From positions 7,136 through 59,297 of the forward strand of contig DLJQ01000016.1 of assembly GCA_002484335.1 (NCBI GenBank): DNA of 52,162 bases, written 5' to 3'. The position numbers and the translations under genes are program-made. Source of the DNA: Flavobacteriales bacterium UBA7612. GTDB lineage: Bacteria > Bacteroidota > Bacteroidia > Flavobacteriales > Weeksellaceae. The notes below the pieces were generated by a model. The model searched no databases. It worked only from the letters and a program-made list of their open reading frames with translations, and was not told the DNA's origin. Position 1 is the first letter of the stretch. The number at the start of each line of letters is the position of its first letter. Positions 33,467 to 41,074 of the stretch are shown in pieces.

Positions 33467-34222
33467 ATGTTATTAAATATAAAAGACTTACACGCACGTA
33501 TTGAAGAGCGTGAAATATTAAAAGGTTTAAACCTTCAAATTAATCCAGGAGAAGTTCATGCAATTATGGGGCCAAATGGAGCTGGTAAATCAACTTTATC
33601 AAATGTTATTACAGGTAAAGAAGATTACGAAGTTACAGATGGTGATATAGAATTTGGTAATGAATCAATTTTAGAATTAGCACCAGAAGAGAGAGCGCAA
33701 AAAGGAATTTTTATGTCTTTCCAATATCCAATCGAAATACCAGGTGTTTCTGTTACTAATTTCATTAAAACATCTATTAATGAAACACGTAAAGCACAAG
33801 GCTTAGAAGAAATGGGAGCTTCTGAAATGTTAAAATTGATTCGTGAAAAAGCTGATTTATTAGGGATTAAAAAAGATTTCTTATCACGTTCTTTAAATGA
33901 AGGATTTTCTGGAGGAGAGAAAAAACGTAATGAAATATTTCAAATGTTAATGTTAAATCCAAAATTAGCAATCTTAGATGAAACTGATTCTGGTTTAGAT
34001 ATTGATGCTCTACGTATTGTTGCTGAAGGTGTTAATGAGTTTAAAAATAAAGATAATGGGGTTTTAGTAATTACTCATTACCAACGTTTACTAGATTATA
34101 TAGTTCCTGACTTTGTACATGTTTTAGCTGATGGAAAAATCATTAAATCAGGAGGAAAAGAATTAGCCTTAGAATTAGAAGAAAAAGGTTATGATTGGGT
34201 AAAAGAAGAAGCAGGAATCTAA
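33467..34222 (+). CDS. sufC: Fe-S cluster assembly ATPase SufC
   Basis: A 251-residue soluble ABC ATPase. Walker A GPNGAGKST (35-43), the signature GFSGGEKKR (about 145-153) and Walker B LAILDETDSGLD are intact; the family-typical YPIEIPGV Q-loop region is present. Drives SufBCD scaffold movements. Flanked on both sides by spacers with atctaaa/ttagaa repeats. Confidence 0.97.
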   Translation: MLLNIKDLHARIEEREILKGLNLQINPGEVHAIMGPNGAGKSTLSNVITGKEDYEVTDGDIEFGNESILELAPEERAQKGIFMSFQYPIEIPGVSVTNFIKTSINETRKAQGLEEMGASEMLKLIREKADLLGIKKDFLSRSLNEGFSGGEKKRNEIFQMLMLNPKLAILDETDSGLDIDALRIVAEGVNEFKNKDNGVLVITHYQRLLDYIVPDFVHVLADGKIIKSGGKELALELEEKGYDWVKEEAGI

Positions 34223-34226
34223 TTAA

Positions 34227-34333
34227 TTTAGAATTTAGAAGCTAGAAAATAGAAGTTAGATATTTTTATAAAATTTATTATTAAAATCTAAACTCTATAT
34301 CTAAAATCTGAGGTCTAAAATCTAAAATCTAAA
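34227..34333 (+). repeat. Heptad-type repeat between sufC and sufD
   Basis: A left half of ttagaa-like units (34227-34260) and a right half of tctaaa/atctaaa units (34283-34333), degenerate heptads with the same polarity as the spacer before sufC. The two halves are complementary in pattern and can pair in the mRNA. It ends 5 bases before the sufD ATG. Confidence 0.65.
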
Positions 34334-34338
34334 AAAAG

Positions 34339-35658
34339 ATGATTGATTTAAAAGAAAACTTAGTTTCTCGTCATTTGGTGTTTAATGAAAAAAACAAAGT
34401 GAATAAAGGAATCGAAGGTATGCGTCAAGAAGCTATCGATATCTTTAATCAAAAAGGTTTTCCAACACGTAAAGACGAAGAATGGAAATATACAAACCTT
34501 GCTCCTTTATTGAAAGTGGATTATAAATTATTCCCTGAAGATGAAGTAGCAATTGAATATAAAGACATAAAAAAATATTTGATTAATGAAATCGATACAT
34601 ATACAATCGTTTTTATTAATGGAAAATATTCGTCTTTCTTATCAAATACAACACATGATGAAGCTGATATATGTGTACTTTCTAGTGCAATGCATAAAAC
34701 AGTTCATCAATCTGTAATAGAAAATTATTATGGGAAAATAGCAAAAAAAGATGAAAGCTTAGTTGCTTTAAATACTGCTTTTGCTAAAGATGGAGCATAC
34801 ATTTATATTCCTAATAATGTAATTCTTTCTAAGCCAATTCAAATTGTTTATTTTTCGGAAGGAGCATCTCAAGAAGCAATGTATCAACCAAGAAATTTAG
34901 TTGTTGTTGGAGATAATGCACATGTACAGATTATAGAAAGACATCAAACATTAGATAGTAAAACTAACTTAACAAACGTTGTTACTGAAGTTAATGTTGG
35001 TAAAAATGCAGAAATTCATTGGCATAAATTACAAAATGATACAAATGATGCATCTTTAATTGATAATACTTATATTAATCAAGAAAGAGATTCTCGTGCA
35101 AATGTATTTACTTTTGCTTTTGGTGGTAAAATTGTACGAAATAATTTAAATTTCTATCAAAATGGAGAAAATTGTAATTCTATTATGGATGGAATTACTG
35201 TCATTGATGGAAAGCAACATGTAGATCATCATACATTTGTAGAGCATAATTTCCCTAATTGTGAATCTCATGAATTGTATAAAGGTATTTATGATGGTAA
35301 TGCACATGGTGTGTTTAATGGGAAAATTTATGTACATAAAGAAGCTCAAAAATTAAATGCTTTTCAACAAAATAATAATGTATTATTATCAGATAAAGCT
35401 TCTATTGATACTAAACCTCAATTAGAAATTTTTGCAGATGATGTAAAATGTTCTCATGGTTGTACTGTAGGTCAATTAGAAGAAGAATCATTATTTTATA
35501 TGCAACAAAGAGGTATTCCTAAGAAAGAAGCAAAAGCAATGTTATTATATGCATTCGCTTCTGATGCATTAAGACATGTTAATATACCTCAAATATCAAA
35601 TAGAGTTAACGCTATAATTGCAAAAAAATTAGGTGTTAGTTTAGATTTTGAATTATAA
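34339..35658 (+). CDS. sufD: Fe-S cluster assembly scaffold SufD
   Basis: A 439-residue SufD, paralogous to SufB. N-terminal helical part with FPTRKDEEWKYTNL (about 33-46), the beta-helix core with DGITVIDGKQHVDHHTFVEH, and the C-terminal CSHGCTVGQLEEESLFYMQQRGI with the conserved SHG and Cys. Completes the SufBC2D complex. No clear terminator follows; sufS begins 204 bases on. Confidence 0.96.
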   Translation: MIDLKENLVSRHLVFNEKNKVNKGIEGMRQEAIDIFNQKGFPTRKDEEWKYTNLAPLLKVDYKLFPEDEVAIEYKDIKKYLINEIDTYTIVFINGKYSSFLSNTTHDEADICVLSSAMHKTVHQSVIENYYGKIAKKDESLVALNTAFAKDGAYIYIPNNVILSKPIQIVYFSEGASQEAMYQPRNLVVVGDNAHVQIIERHQTLDSKTNLTNVVTEVNVGKNAEIHWHKLQNDTNDASLIDNTYINQERDSRANVFTFAFGGKIVRNNLNFYQNGENCNSIMDGITVIDGKQHVDHHTFVEHNFPNCESHELYKGIYDGNAHGVFNGKIYVHKEAQKLNAFQQNNNVLLSDKASIDTKPQLEIFADDVKCSHGCTVGQLEEESLFYMQQRGIPKKEAKAMLLYAFASDALRHVNIPQISNRVNAIIAKKLGVSLDFEL

Positions 35659-35737
35659 TTAAGTTTTTTGAATTATAAATAATAGGTTTTAATTTTAAAC
35701 TTATTTTTAAATATAAAGTAAGTATTTGAAATTAATT

Positions 35738-35771
35738 TTGAATGCTTACTTTTTTATTTATAGTATCTTTG
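35738..35771 (+). promoter_or_regulatory. Promoter for sufS (TTG-N23-TATCTTTG)
   Basis: TTG at 35738-35740 and TATCTTTG at 35764-35771. The spacing is slightly long. It suggests sufS can be transcribed independently of sufBCD. Confidence 0.45.
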
Positions 35772-35822
35772 ATTATAGAGCAAAATATTGTTCTTTAATT
35801 GTAAATAAATATTTATATAACA

Positions 35823-35847
35823 GTCAAAGTTTAATTTTTACTTTGAC
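35823..35847 (+). promoter_or_regulatory. Leader inverted repeat before sufS
   Basis: Arms gtcaaagt (35823-35830) and actttgac (35840-35847) with a 9-base spacer, ending 15 bases before the sufS ATG and downstream of its promoter. It may be a repressor site or a translation-controlling hairpin. Confidence 0.45.
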
Positions 35848-35862
35848 AAAATTCAGTGAAAA

Positions 35863-37086
35863 ATGTCAATAGATATTCAAAAAATAAGAAGTCAATTTCC
35901 AATTCTAGAAAGAGAAGTAAACGGTAAACCTTTAGTTTATTTAGATAATGGAGCTACTTCTCAAAAACCAAAAGTAGTTTTAGATATTCTAGATGAATAT
36001 TATGAAAAATATAATGCGAATGTACATCGCGGTATTCACACATTAAGTCAAGAAGCTACTGATATGATGGAAGAATCTCGACGTAAGATTCAGAAATTTA
36101 TCAATGCAAAGTCTGATCACGAAATAATTTTTACAAAAGGAACAACAGAAGGAATTAATTTAATTTCTAATGTTTTAAGAAATGTTCTTACAGCTGAAGA
36201 CGAAATTATAATTACAGAAATAGAACATCATTCAAATATTGTTCCTTGGCAATTGTTATCAGAAAGAACAGGAGCTAAATTAAGTTATATTCCACTTACT
36301 AAAGAAGGTATTTTAGACATTGAAAAATTAGACGATCTATTAACAGAAAAAACAAAAATTGTTTCAGTTAATCAAATCTCTAACGCTTTAGGAGTTGTTA
36401 ATCCTATAAAAGAAATTATAGCTAAAGCACATCAGAAAGGAGCTTGGGTTTTAATTGATGCAGCTCAATCAGCGCCACATACTCATATAGATGTTCAAGA
36501 AATGGATTGTGATTTTCTTGCTTTTTCTGGACATAAAATGTACGGACCAACAGGAATAGGAGTTTTATATGGAAAGGAAGAGATTTTAAATGAATTACCT
36601 CCATTTCATGGAGGAGGGGAGATGATAAAAGATGTTACAATGGAGAAATCTACGTATGCATGTTTACCATTTAAGTTTGAAGCTGGTACTCCAGATATTG
36701 CAGGTATTATAGGTTTAGGGGCTGCAGTAGATTACATTAATTCTATTGGAATCCAAAATATTCATGACTACGAAAAAGAATTAATTGATTATACAATTCA
36801 ACGTTTATCAGAATTTGATGAAGTAGAAATCTATGCTAAAGATGCTGAACATTCAGGTGCAGTTTCTTTTAATTTAAAATTTTCTGGTGTCCATTCTTCT
36901 GATGTAGGAATGATTTTAGATAAAAAAGGAATTGCTGTTCGTACAGGTCATCATTGTGCACAACCAATTATGCAACATTTTAATATTCCAGGAACTGTTC
37001 GTGCTTCATTCGCTATATACAATACAAAAGAAGAGGTTGATGTGTTTATAGAAGGTTTAAAAACAGCTATAAGAATGCTTGGATAA
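35863..37086 (+). CDS. sufS: Cysteine desulfurase SufS
   Basis: A 407-residue class V PLP enzyme, group II desulfurase. Schiff-base K225 in SGHKMYGP, the H in EHHSN (121-125), and catalytic C365 in RTGHHCAQP are present. It takes sulfur from cysteine to feed SufBCD, usually through SufE, which is not adjacent. Own promoter and leader hairpin. Confidence 0.96.
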   Translation: MSIDIQKIRSQFPILEREVNGKPLVYLDNGATSQKPKVVLDILDEYYEKYNANVHRGIHTLSQEATDMMEESRRKIQKFINAKSDHEIIFTKGTTEGINLISNVLRNVLTAEDEIIITEIEHHSNIVPWQLLSERTGAKLSYIPLTKEGILDIEKLDDLLTEKTKIVSVNQISNALGVVNPIKEIIAKAHQKGAWVLIDAAQSAPHTHIDVQEMDCDFLAFSGHKMYGPTGIGVLYGKEEILNELPPFHGGGEMIKDVTMEKSTYACLPFKFEAGTPDIAGIIGLGAAVDYINSIGIQNIHDYEKELIDYTIQRLSEFDEVEIYAKDAEHSGAVSFNLKFSGVHSSDVGMILDKKGIAVRTGHHCAQPIMQHFNIPGTVRASFAIYNTKEEVDVFIEGLKTAIRMLG

Positions 37087-37137
37087 AAAATAATTATTCT
37101 TTTATGTAATTAATTGATAAAAGAAAATATATAAAAA

Positions 37138-37173
37138 AACAAAAGGGAAATAATTTAATTTTTCCCTTTTATT
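37138..37173. terminator. Bidirectional terminator between sufS and ssb
   Basis: Stem aaaagggaaa (37141-37150) with its complement (37161-37170), 10-base AT loop that can pair further, and A/T tracts on both sides. Lies between convergent sufS and the ssb-like gene. Confidence 0.75.
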
Positions 37174-37180
37174 TAACGCT

Positions 37181-37507
37181 TTATAGAAGAATTATTTCAC
37201 CTATTACAATTTCTGTGATGTTTCTGTTAATATCATCTTTATCAATATAATCTCGATAAGTTAGTTTTCCTTCTACACCAATTTGTTTTCCTTTTTCAAC
37301 ATGTTTTTCAATGATTGATACTATTGGGCCATATGCTACTATATTGTGCCAAGTAGTTTGTTGAATTTTTTCATTTTTGCTATTTGTATAGCTTTCATTT
37401 GTAGCTAAACTAAATTTTGCAATTTTCTTGTTGTTTTCTAGTGTTTTGATTTCAGGGTTTTTTCCAACATTTCCTGTTAATCTTACACTGTTTCTTAATG
37501 TACCCAT
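37181..37507 (-). CDS. ssb: Short single-stranded DNA-binding protein
   Basis: A 108-residue OB-fold SSB: VRLTGNVGKNPEIKTLENNKKIAKFSLATNE at the start and WHNIVAYGPIVSIIEKHVEKGKQIGVEGKL in the middle. It stops right after the last strand and has no Gly/Gln linker and no acidic DDDLPF-type tip that recruits partner proteins. It is thus a secondary SSB rather than the essential replicative one, perhaps for competence or recombination. Monocistronic. Confidence 0.9.
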   Translation of the reverse strand: MGTLRNSVRLTGNVGKNPEIKTLENNKKIAKFSLATNESYTNSKNEKIQQTTWHNIVAYGPIVSIIEKHVEKGKQIGVEGKLTYRDYIDKDDINRNITEIVIGEIILL

Positions 37508-37585
37508 GGCGATAAATATTTAAAAAATTATTATTATGCTAATTTATAAATAAAATTTAAAATACTCATTTTTAATTACTTAAAT

Positions 37586-37969
37586 TTAAAAAACGTATTC
37601 TTTAAATAGTTTTTCAAGGGTTTTATCAAGATTATAAGTTTTTCCAGGATGTGGTCTTGAAGTTTGAATTGATGAACTTCTTACAGCAGTCAACCAACGA
37701 AATCGTTCTGCAATTCCAAAACTTGATATAGTTGATTCTGTATGTAAACCTTGAGCAATTTTAGATAAAGCATTCAAGTTACTATCAATAAAATTTAAAT
37801 CTAATTCATGACAAAAAGAGTTAATTCTTTTATCATTGATAAAATATTTGACTTTTAAATAATTTTCTTTTTTTGAGAAAAGAATTACACCAACATTTAT
37901 AAATTCTTCGCGTTCAACTTTAGGTACTAAACGAAGAATTGCATATTCATATAAGATTTTTTCTTGCAT
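37586..37969 (-). CDS. DUF3037 protein
   Basis: A 127-residue DUF3037 protein: YEYAILRLVPKVEREEFINVGVILFSKK at residues 7-34 is the family hallmark, and the RFRWLTAVRSSSIQTSRPHPG segment follows. Its start overlaps the HipA-like kinase gene by 23 bases, so the two are made together. DUF3037 has no known biochemical role. Confidence 0.88.
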   Translation of the reverse strand: MQEKILYEYAILRLVPKVEREEFINVGVILFSKKENYLKVKYFINDKRINSFCHELDLNFIDSNLNALSKIAQGLHTESTISSFGIAERFRWLTAVRSSSIQTSRPHPGKTYNLDKTLEKLFKEYVF

Positions 37970-38738
37970 TATTGGCTTCGTTTATGAAAATTTCTGTATT
38001 GTTTAATCTTGTTTTTATAAAGGTTTTGTAGACAGTTCTCATTTCATCATAAGTAGAATGATATGTTTCTATCTCTAACCATTCATCTGGAATAAGGTCT
38101 ACAATTTCATCAATTATATTTTCATTTAATTTTAATTTAAATTCTTGATCAACCTCTTCTAATTTTGTTGCATTTTTTAATAAAACATGATCTTTTATAG
38201 GTTGAAATGGAGCTACTGCAGCTTTTTCCCAATTATCCCATGAATGATGGAAATAAAACGATGCACCGTGATCTATAAGCCATAATTCTTTATGCCACAT
38301 TAGCATATTTGTATTACGAAATGTACGATCTACATTAGTTAAAAATGCATCTAACCAAACAATTTGTGATGATAATTTATCATCAATTAGCATAACCGCA
38401 GGATCATAATTTATTGCCCCAGATAAATAATGTAAGGCTAAATTAGTTCCTTCACTAAATTTTAGTAAATCTTGTATTTCTTCATCTGCTTCAGATTGTC
38501 CAAAGTATTTATCTAATAAGGCAAAAACTAATTCAGGAACTTTAAATCCAAGAACTCTTGCAATTTCACCTCCCAGTAATTCAGATATAAGCATTCTTGC
38601 ACCATGACCAGCTCCTTTAAATTTTAAAACATATTTAAAACCATCATCAGCATCAGCTAATGCAGGTAAAGAACCTCCTTCTCTTAGAGGTTGTAGATAG
38701 CGTTCTACAGTAACCGTTCTTAATTCTAGTTTGTCCAT
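37947..38738 (-). CDS. HipA-like kinase (HipA_2 family)
   Basis: A 263-residue kinase-like protein. K39 in KYVLKFKG matches the ATP-binding lysine, D130-N135/D137 and N142/N144 in the DAFLTNVDRTFRNTNML segment match a catalytic loop, and DHG (156-158) in LWLIDHGASF matches the metal-binding DFG. It lacks the N-terminal HipA dimer part and any HipB-like partner, and is instead coupled to a DUF3037 gene by a 23-base overlap. Substrate unknown. Confidence 0.82.
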   Translation of the reverse strand: MDKLELRTVTVERYLQPLREGGSLPALADADDGFKYVLKFKGAGHGARMLISELLGGEIARVLGFKVPELVFALLDKYFGQSEADEEIQDLLKFSEGTNLALHYLSGAINYDPAVMLIDDKLSSQIVWLDAFLTNVDRTFRNTNMLMWHKELWLIDHGASFYFHHSWDNWEKAAVAPFQPIKDHVLLKNATKLEEVDQEFKLKLNENIIDEIVDLIPDEWLEIETYHSTYDEMRTVYKTFIKTRLNNTEIFINEANNARKNLI

Positions 38739-38840
38739 TGTTCGTAAAATTACGATGATTTTTTTTAATTTTTTTAGTAGAAATATTTTTTAATATGGTA
38801 AATCTTGTAGATTTTTGTAAGGGATTATTATAATATAAAA

Positions 38841-39488
38841 TTGGGGAGGTTTTTAAAGGTTGGTAAATTTATATTTCGTAAAAGTACATTATTGATAGGT
38901 GGTATAGCTATTTTTACTTTATTAGTAGCATTGGTTATACATATCTACACACTATTTTATATCTATAATATTCAAAAACAAATTCCAGATGATTATAGAA
39001 TAGCGGTTGTTTTTGGAGCAAAAGTAAATGAAGATAGAACACCCAAGATTTATTTAAAGGATAGATTAGATGCTGCTATAAGACTTTATAAAGCAGGTCA
39101 AGTAGATGTTATATTACTTTCTGGAGAAAAAATTCATGAAAATTTTAATGAAATAGATGTCATGGAAAAATATGTATTAGATAGAGGGGTTAAAATTGAG
39201 GATACATATTTAGATGGTTCAGGATTGGATACATATAGTACAATTTATAGAACTAAAAATATTTTTGAATTTAATAAAGTCATATTAATTTCACAATCTT
39301 ACCACCTGAGAAGAGCTGTATTTTTAGGAAAAGTATTAGGTCTTGATTGTATTGGTTATAATGCGGACAAGAATTCTTATGATACAGAAACTAGCCAAAC
39401 AATTAGAGAAATTTTTGCTAATATAAAAGCTTTGTTGGACATAAGAAGTGATAGAGCTCCAGAAATAATAATAGATCCTAAAAAATAA
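38841..39488 (+). CDS. SanA/YdcF-like (DUF218) membrane protein, TTG start
   Basis: A 215-residue protein with one N-terminal membrane helix (about 17-40) and a DUF218 domain: YRIAVVFGAKVNEDRTPKIYLKDRLDAAI, ILLSGEK, and ILISQSYHLRRAVFLGKVLGLD. SanA relatives affect the cell envelope barrier. There is no ATG in frame upstream after the stop at 38808 and none before the helix, so TTG at 38841 is the likely start. Confidence 0.85.
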   Translation: MGRFLKVGKFIFRKSTLLIGGIAIFTLLVALVIHIYTLFYIYNIQKQIPDDYRIAVVFGAKVNEDRTPKIYLKDRLDAAIRLYKAGQVDVILLSGEKIHENFNEIDVMEKYVLDRGVKIEDTYLDGSGLDTYSTIYRTKNIFEFNKVILISQSYHLRRAVFLGKVLGLDCIGYNADKNSYDTETSQTIREIFANIKALLDIRSDRAPEIIIDPKK

Positions 39489-39518
39489 AAAAGCCCTTAT
39501 AAAAGGCTTTTTTTTATT
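39486..39518. terminator. Bidirectional terminator between convergent genes
   Basis: Stem aaaagcc/ggctttt with a small internal mismatch and loop, followed by a long T-run. Serves the rightward SanA-like gene and the leftward apt gene. Confidence 0.7.
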
Positions 39519-39519
39519 A

Positions 39520-40050
39520 TTAAAATTCTACTAAAGAAACTATGTCTTTGGTATGTTTTATTAATTTATCTTTTCCATTTAAAAATGTTAAATCCATGAT
39601 GAAAGAAAATTGTGAAACTTTTCCACCACATTTTTCTATTAACTTAGCACAAGCCTCGGCAGTGCCTCCTGTAGCTAATATATCATCGTGAATCAAAACC
39701 CTAGCATCTTTTTGAATGTAGTTAGGATTAACTTCTATTGTAGCTTGTCCGTACTCTAAATCATAAGATTGATTAATTGTTGGAGGTGGTAATTTACCTG
39801 CTTTACGAATTAAAACAAACGGAACATTTAATTTTTGTGCAATTTGTATACCATACAAAAAACCTCTACTTTCTATACCACAAACGATATCTATTTTTCC
39901 TTTTGCTTTTTCTACAAATTCATTTACAATCTCTTCAGAAAGTTCAGGATTCAAAAATAAAGGAGTGATGTCTTTATAAATTATTCCTTTTTTAGGAAAA
40001 TCAACTACATCTACTATTGTGTCATTTATTTTTTCTTGTATTGTTGACAT
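39520..40050 (-). CDS. apt: Adenine phosphoribosyltransferase
   Basis: About 176 residues from the ATG at 40050 (MSTIQEKINDTIVDVVDFP), the standard Apt start; an upstream ATG at 40089 adds an atypical leader. FKDITPLF-like YKDITPLFLNP, GIESRGFLYG and the PRPP motif VLIHDDILATGGTA are intact. Salvages adenine to AMP in the cytoplasm. Confidence 0.95.
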   Translation of the reverse strand: MSTIQEKINDTIVDVVDFPKKGIIYKDITPLFLNPELSEEIVNEFVEKAKGKIDIVCGIESRGFLYGIQIAQKLNVPFVLIRKAGKLPPPTINQSYDLEYGQATIEVNPNYIQKDARVLIHDDILATGGTAEACAKLIEKCGGKVSQFSFIMDLTFLNGKDKLIKHTKDIVSLVEF

Positions 40051-40135
40051 TGCTATTTTATTAACTGTTTTTATTAAACAAAGCTGCAAATTTAATAAGA
40101 AAAATTTAGATAGATTCTTAACTTAAAATTAAAAT

Positions 40136-40555
40136 TTACAAACCTAAGCTTGTCCATATTCTTTCAGGTACACGAATTGGTTTACGTGTTTCTGCATCTA
40201 TAAAACATAGAATGGTATAACCTTCATTTATTTTTTTTCCAGCTTCATTATATATATTATAATCAAATTGAATTCTTATTCCTGTATTTCTTTCTTTTAC
40301 AGTAGTTTCTATTTCTATTAATTCATCATACAGTGCGCTACCAATATATTTTGAGTGCATTTCTATAATAGGCATTTGTATTCCCATAGCTTCTAACTCG
40401 GCATAAGGAAAACCTCTTTCTCTCATTAGTTCTACACGTCCAATTTCATAAAACTCAGGATAATTTCCATAATAAACTACTTTCATTTGGTCGGTATGTT
40501 TATATAAAATACGAGTTTTTGTTCTAAAAGTATTTAAATTATTAACTTTTTCCAT
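40136..40555 (-). CDS. YbgC/FadM-like acyl-CoA thioesterase
   Basis: A 139-residue hotdog-fold thioesterase of the 4HBT family. The active-site segment is HTDQMKVVYYGNYPEFYEIGRVELMRE (20-46), where the Asp is the catalytic residue, and a CFIDAETRKPIRVPE ending is typical. Hydrolyses a short or medium acyl-CoA. Sits between apt and a small unknown gene, 25 bases from the latter. Confidence 0.9.
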   Translation of the reverse strand: MEKVNNLNTFRTKTRILYKHTDQMKVVYYGNYPEFYEIGRVELMRERGFPYAELEAMGIQMPIIEMHSKYIGSALYDELIEIETTVKERNTGIRIQFDYNIYNEAGKKINEGYTILCFIDAETRKPIRVPERIWTSLGL

Positions 40556-40580
40556 TGTTTATTCAATAAATTATAATTAA

Positions 40581-40841
40581 TTATTCTGTAATTTTTTTAT
40601 AATCCATCCAGCTAAAAGATTTTTCTGTTGAGCTATTTTGTTCTTCTTTTAAAAAATCATATGAAATTTGAATAATTGTTTTGAAGTTTGGAGTTGAAAC
40701 TTCATAAAAAAATATTTTCTCATTTTCATTATCTGATTCCTCTAAACGGAGAAAAGAAAAATTATTTTTAATTCCTAAATCTTTTAAATGATTTTCGATT
40801 TGTGATAATGCAAAATCTATTTTTTCTTGTGCTATGTTCAT
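40581..40841 (-). CDS. Small conserved-looking protein, unknown
   Basis: An 86-residue soluble, acidic protein (NIAQEKIDFALSQIENHLKDLG helix, then FSFLRLEESDNENEKIFFYEV and a WMDYKK end). No domain recognised. It is 25 bases upstream of, and codirectional with, the YbgC-like gene and likely shares its transcript. Divergent from dnaA. Confidence 0.6.
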   Translation of the reverse strand: MNIAQEKIDFALSQIENHLKDLGIKNNFSFLRLEESDNENEKIFFYEVSTPNFKTIIQISYDFLKEEQNSSTEKSFSWMDYKKITE

Positions 40842-41074
40842 AATATAACAAAAGTAATAATTTTTCGTTTTTGATGATATAAAATTTAAGATAAAACATT
40901 ATATTTAATGAATATACTTTTATTAAAATTTTTAAGGTTTATACAAAGTATTTTTTAATATTTCAATATACTTTTCATTTTTTTTATTAAAAATTTGTTC
41001 ACAATTTTGTGGATGAACGTTGGTTAACAATCTTCGTTGAATATCAATAAATTACATTTTTAAAAATAGCACTT
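40842..41074. other. dnaA upstream region with one DnaA-box-like site
   Basis: About 230 bases of very AT-rich DNA. At 41008-41016 the sequence tgtggatga is the complement of tcatccaca, one mismatch from the TTATCCACA DnaA box; no cluster of boxes is visible. It may regulate dnaA or be part of an origin, but a single site is not enough to call oriC. Confidence 0.3.

Noticed and set aside
40842..41074. Replication origin upstream of dnaA
   Set aside because: Only one imperfect DnaA box was found; an origin needs a cluster plus GC-skew evidence that I cannot compute.
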